A stretch of DNA of 64,000 nucleotides, from the NCBI GenBank assembly GCA_002633025.1, contig NMRB01000456.1, forward strand, positions 103,684 to 167,683. The letters are read 5' to 3'. The notes beneath the pieces were generated by a model, which worked only from the letters and a program-made list of their open reading frames with translations, was not told the origin of the DNA and did no database searches. Positions 10,608 to 22,346 of the stretch are shown here, piece by piece. Position numbers and translations under genes: made by a program. Source of the DNA: Notospermus geniculatus (taxonomy: Eukaryota > Nemertea > Pilidiophora > Heteronemertea > Lineidae). How positions within the stretch are numbered: the first letter of the stretch is position 1; every line of letters begins with the position of its first letter.

Positions 10608-11304
10608 TGCACATCTCAAGTACAAAAACTTTTTTGGCCTTGGGGGTTAGTTTCTATCCCACTGACCACAAACACCCAATTCTTAAGTTCCGCAAATGGT
10701 GCGTTTAGAAGATACAGCCGTTTGAACTTTGGGTACTGGCTTTGTCATTGGACCAAAATCAGAGCATTTGTACAGGGGCTTGGATACTGATGTACAGCTA
10801 ACTTTTAAATGGGTGTAAAAAAAGTCCTGGACCTGTAAATTTCTGTCAGTGAAGAGTTCACATGATGTATTACTTCCTTACAAAAGGGCAAGGTCCAGGG
10901 GTTTCCCTGTTTTTTCTGAGGGAGGCGAAATATCACCCTAAAAACACATGATATCTGAGGTAAAATTGACCAAAAATGGCCGAAATATATATTTGGCCCT
11001 AATTTCGTGGACAGTTGCCCGATTCCGCTAATATTTATCATAGATTCATATCTCAGTAGGAGGGCCTTGTACACAAAATTTCAGCAAAATCCGCTGACCC
11101 CCACCTTGCCACGTTTTGCATGGTGTTATCGTGGACTGACAGTTAATTCATGAACTAAGTTTTAAAACTTCTTTAATAAAGTATGATTCATAATGGATGA
11201 TCACATTATTTTTTACACATAAAATGAGTAAACCAATGTACAATATGTTATAGCATATCACATACAGTATAACAAGGTACCGGTGCCATTCTTCTCTTTC
11301 TCAG
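10608..11304. other. Intron or deletion remnant in the RecQ-like gene
   Basis: No helicase motif Ia or II coding sequence is found in any frame. The 3' edge has a polypyrimidine tract and AG acceptor at 11303-11304. Confidence 0.45.
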
Positions 11305-11791
11305 GGGAGAAACGTTCAGGACTGCATTTAAACGCCTTGGTTCCCTGAAGATGTTCTTCCATAAAGCACCCACCATTGGACTCAGCGGAACACTTATGAG
11401 AAAGCAGAAGGAAACACTCCCAAAGCTTCTCAATTTAAAGAATGTCAAAATTATTGAGAGCAGCCCAGACAAACCGACCATCTTCATTGAGAAGAGGGAA
11501 AAATCACAGGGAAGGGATGTACTTGCAACATACGAAGAGATCTTTCGCCCAGAATGTGACGAATTGTTAAAAAAAGGCAAAGACTACCTAGTTACACTGA
11601 TGTTCCTTCCTGTGTTCTACATGAGTCAGGCGATGCAATACCTAAATTATTTATTCAAGGCACCAACAATTGAAAACTCACTTTTCAGTGCCCTCTGTAG
11701 TGGACAAGATAAAAGTGTCATTACAGCCACAACAAATGATTTGAAAAAAAGTGATCCACACATCCGACTTGTCCTGTGCACCTCTACAGTC

Positions 11792-12827
11792 GCGCGTCAT
11801 ATATGTTCGTCACTTTGACGTCGCACCGTTTGCGCGCAGTACCAATGCCAACTTGGATGGCGGAGTACGTTAAAACGGAACGGTACATACGCCAAATGTA
11901 TATACCTTCCGAACGAAAAAGATACATCACTTATGTAATGGGAAAATTTGCGAAAAAATACCGAAGTGTGTAACCTGGGGAAGTGAGTTTGTACGCATTG
12001 ATTGCTGATTTTTGGTTTTTGCGGTTAGTTCAGCGAAACAGTTCCCAAATAAGGTTAAAGAATACAATCGCTTGAAAAATTTAAGGGTGGGTAGGGCATA
12101 TCCTTGGCTTTCATACAGGCCAATTTTAATCATTTTCCTTCAGCTGTTTAGAAAAAAACGACGAACGGGTCAATTCCGAAAGTGAATTTGACGTTACACG
12201 GAACGGCGCCGTCACGGAAATAATGGGTTCACTGTTCCAAAAGTACTGTGGCGTCATTGTCAATGCGCTCATGGTCAATATTCGTATTTTTATAGTTTCA
12301 TTCAGCAAGTCCCCTTCGGGATAAAATGTCGAAATAGTTTAAAACATAGCAACATCGCAAATTCAACGGTTTTTCTATGAGAACTCAAATTACACCTCAA
12401 ATTCCGTGGTGTGGCGTAACGTTCTTTATTTCTTCCGCGGCCTTTAACGAGCTTTTTTTGCAATTGTTCAGACTGTTCAAATCGATCAATAATAGATATG
12501 GTATACTTCTAGCGATTCTTAACATGATGGAAATATTCGTAACATGATATTTTTGGATATGTGCGTACTGGGGCCTCTTTGAAATGTGTTACAGATATTT
12601 TTCCATTTCCTTCCGACGTTTGTAAATGACGTCACAACAATACGAAAACGCAATAATGGACGTACTTTACACGACAGACGTCATCCTCAATACTACGACG
12701 TCATGACCTCCGGATATTAGATTGATTGGATGTATAACAACAACACAACATGCGATACACTAGACTGTTTGTTTTACGCGTAAAACGCAAAACGTCAAAG
12801 TGACGAACACTTATGAAACATGACTGT
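11792..12827. mobile_element. Non-autonomous DNA transposon inside the RecQ-like gene (~1.0 kb)
   Basis: The ends carry TGTTCGTCACTTTGACGT at about 11802-11819 and its perfect inverse at about 12793-12810. It breaks the helicase after CTSTV; the protein resumes at GLGFDP. Flanks CTACAGTC and GTATAGTC look like a diverged 8-bp target duplication, and the rejoined frame is off by one base. No transposase is seen inside. Confidence 0.7.
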
Positions 12828-13289
12828 ATAGTCAATAGTGGGTTTGGGGTTTGACCCTGAAAATGTGACTCGGGTGATACACTTGTGTCCTCCGAGAAAC
12901 CTTTCCCAATATATTCAGGAAATTGGGAGAGCAGGAAGACGAGGCCAACCAGCTCAGGCCATTTTGTATTATAACGGACGAGATATTGCAAAGAACTTGC
13001 CAGGGATAACGGATGATATCATCGGGTACTGCCAGAATGATTCAGATTGTCTCCGAGCTAAAATACTGAGTGTCTTTGGCTTTGAAAAAGATGAGGTCTA
13101 TGAGAACAACTGTTGTTCATTTTGCTATTCAAAACAAGTTTCTCAACAGCATGAGGACAGCGCACAACCAATTTGACTGTGAATTTGAATCTGATGTGTT
13201 CATAATTGCTGAGGACTCTTTCCACAATTTGCTCAGCCATGCATTCTATGATGATGACAATAACAAAGATAAAAGTTAGAAGTTTGGGT

Positions 13290-13490
13290 TTATAGACTGA
13301 TATCAACAACAGTAGAGGTGTCATCCGAAGTTACACTTTAACCCCAGTCTGTCCTGACACCTTTCAGTAGAACTCTGATAAGCTGCCCATTCAGCGCTAC
13401 AATCCGAGCATTTCCGACCGATACCCATTTATACACCTGGGTGGAGAGAGGTCAGTGAGGCACTGAGGAGCACCATTACGGTCATATGAT
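13290..13490 (-). mobile_element. SINE, 5'-truncated copy
   Basis: Matches, in reverse, the body and tail of the SINE at 53576-53864, including the core ATAAATGGGTA / CACCCAGGTGTATAAATGGG and AGCGCTGAATG(A/G)GCAGCTTATC(T/A)GAG. The tRNA-like head is absent. It sits between the two convergent genes. Confidence 0.85.
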
Positions 13491-16400
13491 GACTTATAGA
13501 GCAGCAGAGGAGGTGACACCTATAGAGGCTCATTGTTCGAGAGATGTACATGTAACTTGGTCAGGTGAGCTGGTGTAAATGACTTGATTAAGTCTTGACT
13601 GAAGTCTAATTGCTATCATAACCTTCCTCTTCCACATGGACTGCCATTCCTCGTGTCAGGCGATTAATGATGACCTGAATGCGTTCATGCATGGCTCCAA
13701 CTTTCTCTTGTGAAAGGGGTGAGGCCAAGATGTGATCAAAACCTGGGCACTCGCAACCTGATGTGAAATGAAATGGCCGCAATTTCCTGAGAGTTTTTTG
13801 TATTGTTGCATAGTCCTTCTCAGAAACTGACTTGGCATGTCGAGAACTTTTTGCTTTGAGGCCCACACTTGTATCAATATTGGAACATAGTTCAGCTATT
13901 GCATCTGCAGCACCAGTGACACGTGCGATAGATTTCTCACTTTTGTTGGCTCCCAGTGTTTTGATAAGGGCCTTCTCATTACACACACTGTGCTCTTGCA
14001 CAAGGTCAGCTTCAACATTGCAGCCTTTGCTCCCATGAGTGTTAACAAAAGATCCTTCCAGGACACGGATTCTCTCCAAAGGTGAGAGAAATATTCCTGT
14101 CTTCAAAACATAGTCAATGTTCTCCACAAGGTATTTGGAGAGGTGTGAATGTGAAAAGAAGAAGGGTAATGAATACATGCAGTTGATGACAACTCTTGTA
14201 ATGTCACCCTCTTTTGCAGTGTCATTGAAATTGATCAGCTGCAATGCCCAGTGACAAACATTGCAACAGTAGTTCATCAGACGGTCAGGCTTTTTTTGCT
14301 CTTCATACTCCTCAAGATGTATTCTGCCATCAGGCAACGGACCACGCAATCTGTACTTTTTCTCTGAAGAGCCAGGATTTTTTGTTGGAGCATCTACTGA
14401 ACCATACTGAAATGTCCTCATGAACTCAGACAACACCTCCTGCATCACTGACTTTTGATCATCTTCAGACTTGGTAGAAAAATCTTTGAGCAGTGGGTGT
14501 TGAGGAGTGCAGACCGTGTCTTCCATGCCAAAAATTCCATCATTTGTTCGGCAATGAGGCATTCACCAACAGCAATAAGCAGATCTTCGTGTGCCTGATA
14601 TCTGCCCTTTACCTTGCCATTCACATTCGTGCGGTGAAGTATCGTCTTAAAATGGAACAACGTGCCTGGTGATGCAACATCACTGTAAAGGGTCTTGTAA
14701 CACTTCTGAAATGAGAGCAAAAAATGAACATCTATCAACATAATCACCAAACTGATAAATTAATGGGGAAATGAAAAAATCGTACAATCACCACTTGAAT
14801 CTCACCATTTCATGTCTTTGGTGAAGCATGGAGATACTACAGAACCTCCTTGGGTGCGGTGAGTGACAAAATGTTGTTCCTTCACAGGTCACGCATGTAC
14901 CAATTATCATTTTATATTTACAATACCATTTATTATACAATGCACAGCTTGACCCGGCACACAGCATTGATTGACCAAACTGGACAGAATTTGGACTACT
15001 CATACTTACTTCTAGGAAGTCGTGTTTCGTATGCCACATTTCGATAACAATTGGGTGGAGATCATCAAATCTTTTCTCTGGTTCAGTGGCCAACGTCCTC
15101 AAGTTTTTTGCCTCACGGAGCCTAACGCATGTCAGTTGATCCCCACCAACTACAACACCAAACTTCCTGAGTATATCATCACTGCCTGTAATGACGACAA
15201 AGATGTCACAGGTGTGAAAAATGAAATGTTTAGATTTTCTGTTAATAAAAACACTGGCCTCCTCTTCATAAATTCTACTTAAATTAGAAGAGGAGGCCAA
15301 GGTTTTAGCACTCACATACTGGTATTATGCTAAATCTGGATAAAATATTCACCATTGGCATGATTGGTATTGTTTTAAGGTTCATATGGGCCAATATAAT
15401 TGTGTCTAACTTGATTTGATTAAGATGCGTTACTGGGAAATGATGGGCCCAGCGGCATTCTCCACACTAAATGTATTGTGTGGCAGCCCATAACAATAGC
15501 TTATTGATTGACTCAGGTGGAATTCCTCGCTTTTCCCGCTGTGTTTTCTGCCCCAAAGATGAAATTTTTGGGTCCAATAAAAAAAATTTAATTCACAATT
15601 TACAATTTTATAACAGAATTTATGGACTTGGAGGAATTATGCTGACAGTATAAGTCCTCCAAGGTATGGAGCAAGGTGATAAACGTGGTGTGATAAATTA
15701 CTTTAGATTGAAAAGATATCAGTTTTCAATTTTGTGCATGCATTAATTTGTGCTTAGGTATCCCGTCCTCTTAGTTACCCAAGGCTTCAGTAAAAATCCG
15801 ATGCAGTTGTTCCTGCATCCATGCATCCATGATCGCAGTCTTCATGCTTGGCTTCATTCTTAAATAGCATTGGCAGTGGCAGGACTTTAGACTTTGTTGC
15901 CATCTTCAGTGAGAACGGATGGGGAATATGCTGAGGAAACAACTTTTTCATTTTGTTCAATGCGGGTAGTAGTATGGTAATGACCCTACCAATCAGAATG
16001 CTGTAGCAATGCTGTAGCTTGTCCCGCTGCTCAGTTGACAACAAGACATCCTTCTCCAAAATTCTGGCTCGATCAACAACTGGCGCTTGGTTTGACATAT
16101 CTGTTATTGCCACTCGTGAGAAAATTATGTTTGATGTGAACAGATGGGGGTCTTTGTTACGTTTCTCCGACGCCAAGTGTGACGTCTTGACATAAATGTC
16201 AAGATTATCACCAACATTATTCATAACTCTGAGCTCAGTATTAATGACATAGAAATGAGAACATAAAAGGGTTCAAGGGTTCAAATTTCTATCACTACAC
16301 CTGGCAAAAATTTGTGCCAAGCTGACAGTGTCAGTAGTAATATAGGCTAAGTCTGCCAATTGTACATACCAGTGATCTTGACCAATGGATTCTTCCTAAC

Positions 16401-18235
16401 CTCTTCAACAATCAGTCTGTGAAACTCATGTGAAGCAGATTCCTGGAACTCCATTCGTCTTTTCGAAGAGAGCATTATGCCCATATGATTCATGCGTGTT
16501 TGTCCCTTAAAAATGAGAGAAAAAAAACTCCAAATGAATTAAGATTGGGACACTTATCAGAGACGAATTTTGCTTAGAAGAGGTGTACTCATGATCACAT
16601 TTTGTAATGATGACTCAGCCAACAAAGTGAACAATAAAAATTGAATGACATTCTTTTTATGTTCCATCATCACAAACTCCAACTTTTACAAGGTAAGAGA
16701 AACACACCTGGTTAGTATATCCAAAACTGAATACCAATTACCCCATACATTTCTGTTTGTGACAAAGATCAAAAACATGTGAGTGTTTTGCCTGGGTCTT
16801 CCTAAAATGTCTGCAATGTTCTCACTGTGCAAAAAAAGTAGCAAACAAAAAGAACATAAACAAAATGAACATAAACAAAATGAACAGATAAGCATGCGAA
16901 TGATCAATAAAATCAGAGCAGGTGGAAGCTGAAGAATGAATTGTTAATTGATATTGACTTGTTTAGTCTTCTTTAGCTTTTCAAAATACTCAATAAAAAC
17001 ATTCATGCAATAAAATGATAATCAATATCTTACTCTCTCATCAGGACCTCCCCTCACTGCAATAGCTGTGGTCAACTGGTGAAATGCTGAAAGGTTATTC
17101 CATTTCTGCTTCATCAGAATACTGTAGCATGCCGCAAATGGCGCAAGAAGGCTTATTGGTAAAGGTACCTTTCTTTGGGATGGCTACACAACACATGATG
17201 TCAAAGAGGAGGGGAAACCTGAAAAGGAAATTAAAACAATCATTTCATTTTAATTCAAATTACAAGTACTAGCATATTGACCCGTGGCGAGCACATTTTG
17301 GGGGAGTTAGTTTGTACTTGAATATCCTGAGGTAGAGGGTTTGTTGGTTTATTGATGAGTTTGTTTGGACAGGGGTAGTTTATTAACTGTCAAATCCATG
17401 AGCAGTGAGGAGTTTTGGCTTCCTAAACAGCAGCACCACGTTTGGTTTATTACACCTCTTCAATCACCCGAATGCAAAGGTGACCCAGATTCATGATAGC
17501 ACGGTTCACATAACATGAGCCCCACTCTGTATCTCTCCAGCCACTCACACGTAGGTAGGTCACCTTCTTGTAGATGGCAGCGCAGGTCACCACACATTTG
17601 ATTTTCTCTCTTTTTCATGTAAATCAGCACTTCTTTTAAAACCAAACCGTAACGAAAACACGTTCCTCCAATTGTACTGTACACATAGGCCGCTCTTCGT
17701 AGGCTTCAAGCCCTAACTAAGGATGAGATAGGGCAGAGAGTCCGGTCCACCGTAACTGTGTACAGTCATTACATAGCAAGGTATAGCAGATAAACAGGTC
17801 AACTCAGGTTGATAACAAAATCCAACATGGCTACCGTCCATTATAGTATAGATACTCTGTTTATCTCTCAACAGTAGCAAAAATAATAAGACACTCTCCA
17901 AAACAAGTAGGCCTAGTTTAGCCAGAAATGAAATACTTGCAAAGATATGTCACAGATGTTCCATGACAAATGCATGACTAACAAAAATGTGATTGCATTT
18001 GCATTTGTGCAAATGTGATTGCATAACATATTTTATGTTTCAAATTCAATCTTATTTCAGCCAACGATAGATTTCTTGTCAATTAATTCCACAATTATTT
18101 CATTCAACAATTCATCAGAAGCATCAAGCAGCTGCACAATAGCACGACGGTTGTAGAGGACTGATGAAAACCCTACAGTTCTTGACAACAATGCTGAACT
18201 GTCCAGGCGAATTTTGTGTAACTCAGGACGATCAC

Positions 18236-18758
18236 TAGACTCGGGACCCAGTCGTTGTGTCGCTCCGGCCGCCGCACTGCACTCCACAAACGACTGGGAA
18301 AGCAAGCTGCAAAATCAGCGGCTAATGTACGACAACAACAACGGCCATCTCGACCAATGAAATTGCCCGAAAGCAATCTACTAGGGGAAATCTGGCACAC
18401 TTTTGATTGGTTGTTATTGATGAAATTTACCAGAGCCTCTCGCCCGTCTAGAATCTTTTCAAAGTCACTAGCAGGATATTTTTTATCCGTAAGTACTGCC
18501 TATTGCACACAGCATCGAACTTAGGTACCAGGATACCGTCCTTGGCCTCGAAAAAAGTTCCGAAATATAATCAGCTGATTTGAATCTTGCAACGAGCAGA
18601 CGACGGCCGTTGAAGACGCTGTTTCTGATTGGCTGAACTCATTCACATCCGTTGTTGTTGTCGGTACGCTAGCCGCTGATTTTGCAGCTTGCTTTCCCAG
18701 TCGTTTGTGGAGTGCAGTGCGGCGGCCGGAGCGACACAACGACTGGGTCCCGAGTCTA
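18236..18758. mobile_element. Mutator-like MITE (523 bp) with 9-bp TSD
   Basis: Arms of ~90-110 bases (18236-~18345 and ~18650-18758) are near-perfect complements, ending TAGACTCGGGACCC. The direct repeat GACGATCAC flanks it exactly (18227-18235 and 18759-18767). Removing it with one repeat rejoins the DUF6589 frame (FASACDR to PELHKIRL). Long arms with a 9-bp duplication are typical of Mutator-like elements. Confidence 0.92.
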
Positions 18759-19003
18759 GACGATCACATGCTGAAGCAAACATCTTTTGCCCCCTCTCCA
18801 GAATGGCTTGGGTTCTCTCATCTGCTGAAACTCGACCTTGTGCTGAAGGCCAGGCATAGCTGTGTTCTGTAATGTTAGTCGGCGTGCTGGCACTAGTTGC
18901 AGGATCCAAAGGATGATTAGAAACACCATCACTATCAGCATGATCTGTGTCACTATGATCAATAATTTCAATCTCATGTACAACTGTGCACCGGTATTGG
19001 TAC

Positions 19004-19040
19004 CTGGAATGGTAGGGATATCACCAATGTCCACACTCAC
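19004..19040 (-). other. Possible 37-nt intron
   Basis: A GTGAGT donor and an ATTCCAG acceptor bound 37 bases. Removing them joins the N-terminal exon in frame to an acidic segment (EIEIIDHSDTDHADSD). Without removal the frame stops at once. Such a short intron is unusual in animals; a frameshifting indel is the alternative. Confidence 0.4.
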
Positions 19041-19319
19041 ATCACTAACATAATGTAGGCTAAACGCTTCCGCTGCTTCCTTGACCGTGTTTTTGTTGGC
19101 CTGCTGCTGTGACCATCACTGGTACTGACACTGCTGCTGCTGCAAACAGCCGCAGATTTTGGTGTTACAGGACTGAAAATTGCTGCTCTTTTCATTGACA
19201 TTGACGCCGTCCTCCTCCCCCCGTCTATGTACTGTCGTACTGCGTGCTGTATTTCCTCTACGTCTTTGGCAGCTACCTCAATCCGGTTGTAACACGAGCG
19301 ACACACATGGCACTCACGG

Positions 19320-19366
19320 CATGCCTCGACGACACCGCCGCCGCCGCTGCCGCCGCCGCCGCCGGT
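19320..19366 (-). repeat. GGC-rich run coding for polyglycine
   Basis: Inside the DUF6589 first exon the minus strand reads a glycine-rich stretch (TGGGGGSGGGGV-like) between the basic motif and the CRECHVC cysteines. Interrupted trinucleotide repeat. Confidence 0.7.
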
Positions 19367-19661
19367 AGGCATGGTAGGCCTACGCCTAGGCCTACACTTC
19401 TTCTTAGGCGCACCGGTAGGGCGGCCAACCACCTGTTCATACAGTTTTTCGTACAGTTCATCGCCTAATACTCTTATTAACTTGTCGTTGAAGCTGCTAC
19501 GTTGACACTTCGTACCGAACAACTTTATTCTATTGCTTTTTACAACACTTAAACACATAAAACAAGCAATTTCTGTCAACTTCACCGGCGTATCACATGT
19601 ACATGATGTATCGGCCGCCATGATGTTTACCTTGACAACTGGGCACGCACTAAAACGCGGA

Positions 19662-20039
19662 CCGCTGACCGCGGACCAGATTTTCGTCAATTTGGGTTTC
19701 ACTCTCTCTGTTATCAAAATTAACGATATTTATAGGAGTTTTTATGTATCAATGAAATGTATAGGACCTATACTGATGAATTTGCAGTCGAAAATATTCG
19801 CAGACACGGTGATTTTTGCAGAGAAATACCCGGTCAGTGTTTTCTGAAAAACACGGACCAACTTCTAAAAGCGACAATTAAAATAATATAAAATCAAAGG
19901 TACTCCAAGTTCATCATGACAATATACCAATAAACAAGTCCACCAGTAAGCCTTTTAAATTTTATAATGTTTTCATTTAAAAAGTGAAAGAGAGAGTGAA
20001 CCCAATTGACGAAAATCTGGTCCGCGGTCCGCGGTCAGC
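19662..20039. repeat. Inverted repeat, arms ~49 bp, at the DUF6589 5' end
   Basis: 19662-19710 and 19990-20039 are complements apart from a few differences; both hold GACCGCGGACCAGATTTTCG or its inverse. The left arm overlaps the codons upstream of the preferred DUF6589 start. It may be a separate MITE or part of the larger element's 5' region. Confidence 0.7.
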
Positions 20040-20848
20040 ACCATTTTTTTTACTATAGCGCGACTAATTCACTTTTAACCATGGTTGTTGCATAGAGAGC
20101 CACTCGCCAATACCTTCTCATGAATAAGTAATGTGGCCCATCAGCTCGCTGAGCAAGGCTAAATTTGTTCACTGCACATCCATCCGGCTCGCTGTGCAAC
20201 TGCATAACACAAATCTGCTCAGAGAGCGCCTCGCCACCTAAGAACATGCCGGTGTAACGTCAATCAGTGTTCCCCGTATTTCTGTGTTTTTCTTATTGTT
20301 TCCCTCCTGACTTAATAAGCGGCATCTAGCCCAACAATAACCATTCTAGGTCGCGTATATTGTTGGGAAACACTCACCAAAGTTACACCTGATGGTTGCA
20401 CAGAGAGCGGCTCGCCAAATAACACCAGCCTTTCTTTATTGGCACACATTGTTGGAGGCGCAAAAACGACCTTAGCTAATGGCTGCGCCATCTGTAGCCG
20501 TACTAACAACTAACGAAAACACGGGATTTCAAAAAGCACGGCGAGCTTGCCGTGTCTCAAAAACCCGTGTTTTTCAGACACGGGTTTCTTGAAGCCCGGC
20601 AATTCATAGGTGTGACCTCAAAAAAACGGGGATTTTTTAGTCTGACCGCGTTGTCGATCGGTTATTCAAGAGTTGCGTGTGATTAAAGATCCGCGGAAAA
20701 TCCCACTAATTGCCTAACTTCCACATTTCATTGGGTCGCGCCTAGATGTTGCCGGACAACATTTATTGCTATTTTCTCTAAGGCGCTCCACCAAAAGCAG
20801 GCGCTTGTCGCAAGTGATCATCATTGGTCGTCAGTTTACTCAACTCAC
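20040..20848. other. No gene recognised
   Basis: Contains partial repeats CTCGCC(A/G) after GAGAGCC words (about 20097, 20223, 20403) and a hairpin around AACCCGTGTTTTTCAGACAC (20562-20587). Confidence 0.4.
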
Positions 20849-20864
20849 TAATAGTGAGGTTGAG

Positions 20865-22346
20865 GGGTATTGGTAAACAGAGAAATCAAGAAATGAAGAA
20901 ACCGAGAACTCCCATGATCGATTAGTTTAACCATCACCTATGGAATGCCAAAGTCGAATTTATTCAAGACTGATTTTTCGTTCAAGATTTGAAAAAGTAC
21001 AGTCCAAGAATTTAATTTCCAAGAATTGTACAATCCTCCAAGATTTATAAAATATCGTCCAATATCTGAAAAATTTCATCCAAGTCACGTGCGTCTTGTC
21101 AAGATGCACGTGACCACAAAACTGATGACGTCATGAAGTGCATGAATAACCCGGGTGCATTTCGTCATTTTCGTGAATTTTCTTTTTGCATTTGGCAACT
21201 TTGACGTCTTGGACACTTCCGGTAAACAGCCATGCAGTAGGGTCATTGCCCAAAAGGGCTGAAAATTACCGCTATACCTCCTCCTGTGTTTGGAATAGGG
21301 AGACAAGACCAATCCCTACAACTTTTCAAAAGGGACCCATAGTAAATTCTCAAGCACTTAGGAGCTGCAGGCCTAATTCGAGACACTTCCGGTAAGCAAC
21401 CATACAGTGGGATTATTGCCAGAAGGGGCTGAAAATTAATGCTATACCTACCATAATTTGGGAATAGGGAGATAAGACCAATCCCGACAACTTTTCAAAA
21501 GGGACCCATAGTAAATTCTCAAGAACGTAGGAGCTGTAGGCCTAGTTCGAGGCTATTAGACGGGGCTATGAGGTCCAAAAAGGCGCTTATTTAAGGAGAT
21601 ACCATACCTGGAAAGGGAACCAGCTGAAATTATACTTTTCTTATGGAGTTAGTTATGAATTTTTCGAATATGAAGTCCGTTTTTCTCTAACCCACCACGA
21701 AGGTATCTAAAAACGGTTGTCATGGCAACCACATAGAGAAATTCGAGGGTTAATCACGAAAAAATACTTTTGCCACATTATCGGACAGGGGAACGACCTA
21801 AGTACTTCATTTCTCCCACAGGAATTACTTAGCTGGTGGGCTATCACATCGTTCCAAAGAATTCCTTATACGGTCATATTCCGTTGCTATGGAAACGAAT
21901 TTATTCATTTTTTCCGTCTTTTTCGAGTCGTTTTTCAAGTCGTCTTATTTGAAGTTTTTATATCGTTCATTTCATGATGTATGCTGAATATCAACCTCAC
22001 TACACTTGACCACAAATGAGCGAAGGATCGAAGCCAGGACCATGAACTACGCCACAAGGCTCACAGTTCCAAGGTCCTTCAGAACTTAGATAGACATAAT
22101 TGTCTACTTTATAGTCCGGAATGTCGGGGGGGGGGGGTCATATGCTGTCTGTGCTGATACAAAACATATCATCAATCCAGGTTTCTTTGGTGCAGGGGAT
22201 GTTCTGCACGATGACCTACTATGCTTGTCTTTATTTGCGGCAATAACTGCCCATACTGAATAGATGCAGAACGGCATAGGTCCAACTAATCGATCTTGGG
22301 AGTTCCCGATTTCTTCATTTCTTGATTTCTCTGTTTACCAATACCC
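20865..22346. mobile_element. Long-TIR element (1482 bp), 9-bp TSD
   Basis: The ends GGGTATTGGTAAACAGAG and its inverse extend to about 75 paired bases. The flanking duplication GAGGTTGAG is perfect (20856-20864 and 22347-22355). No transposase frame; a tandem duplication at 21214-21556 lies inside. Structure fits a non-autonomous Mutator-like element. Confidence 0.9.
21214..21556. repeat. Tandem duplication, ~171-bp unit
   Basis: Units 21214-21384 and 21386-21556 share CACTTCCGGTAA, GGGCTGAAAATTA and AAAAGGGACCCATAGTAAAT. About 85-90% similar by eye. Confidence 0.85.

Larger units (their letters stand above)
10365..13180 (+). pseudogene. RecQ-like helicase, broken, in three pieces
   Basis: Piece 1 (10365-~10580) reads LRAKQEECFKYILSKRGDLI and NLPVGY, the Q-motif and the start of motif I, but the GKS that should follow is missing; a GT at the break could be a splice donor. 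Piece 2 (11305-11791) starts after a good acceptor (TTCTCTTTCTCAG) and has GETFRTAFKRLGSLK and the motif III segment IGLSGT. Piece 3 (~12835-13180) has GLGFDPENVTRVIH, the motif VI QEIGRAGRRGQ and a cysteine cluster (CLRAKI..NNCCSFC) like the RecQ zinc subdomain. No DEAH-box exon is seen between 10607 and 11300, and a 1-kb insertion separates pieces 2 and 3. It is therefore inactive here. It faces the DUF6589 gene tail to tail. Confidence 0.85.
13606..19621 (-). pseudogene. DUF6589 transposon protein, multi-exon, broken
   Basis: Exons inferred on the minus strand: 19621-19041 (Cys-rich N-terminus), 19003-18768 plus 18226-~18057 (split by a MITE), ~17160-17034, 16505-16370, ~16235-15778, 15185-15010 and 14705-13606. 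Borders at 17034, 16505, 16370, 15185, 15010 and 14705 have good splice signals (for example GTAAGA, GTATGT, GTAAGT donors). DUF6589 features include NVGDNLDIYVKT, GGDQLTCVRLREAKN, EMWHTKHDFLE, VENIDYVLKTGIFLSPLER and RVLEGSFVN. Breaks are the 523-bp MITE, one-base frameshifts near 15837 and 14535, and a stop near 17190. The start at 19621 (ATGG after AACATC) is preferred because the upstream codons lie in an inverted repeat. Function is unknown; the family is common in repeats of marine invertebrates and fungi. Confidence 0.82.

Noticed and set aside
18643-18909. 88-codon minus frame as a separate gene
   Set aside because: It is part of the DUF6589 exon running into the inserted MITE.
9858-20621. 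10-base inverted match GAGGTCACAC / GTGTGACCTC as ends of the RecQ/DUF6589 element
   Set aside because: A 10-base match in two ~1-kb windows is expected by chance.
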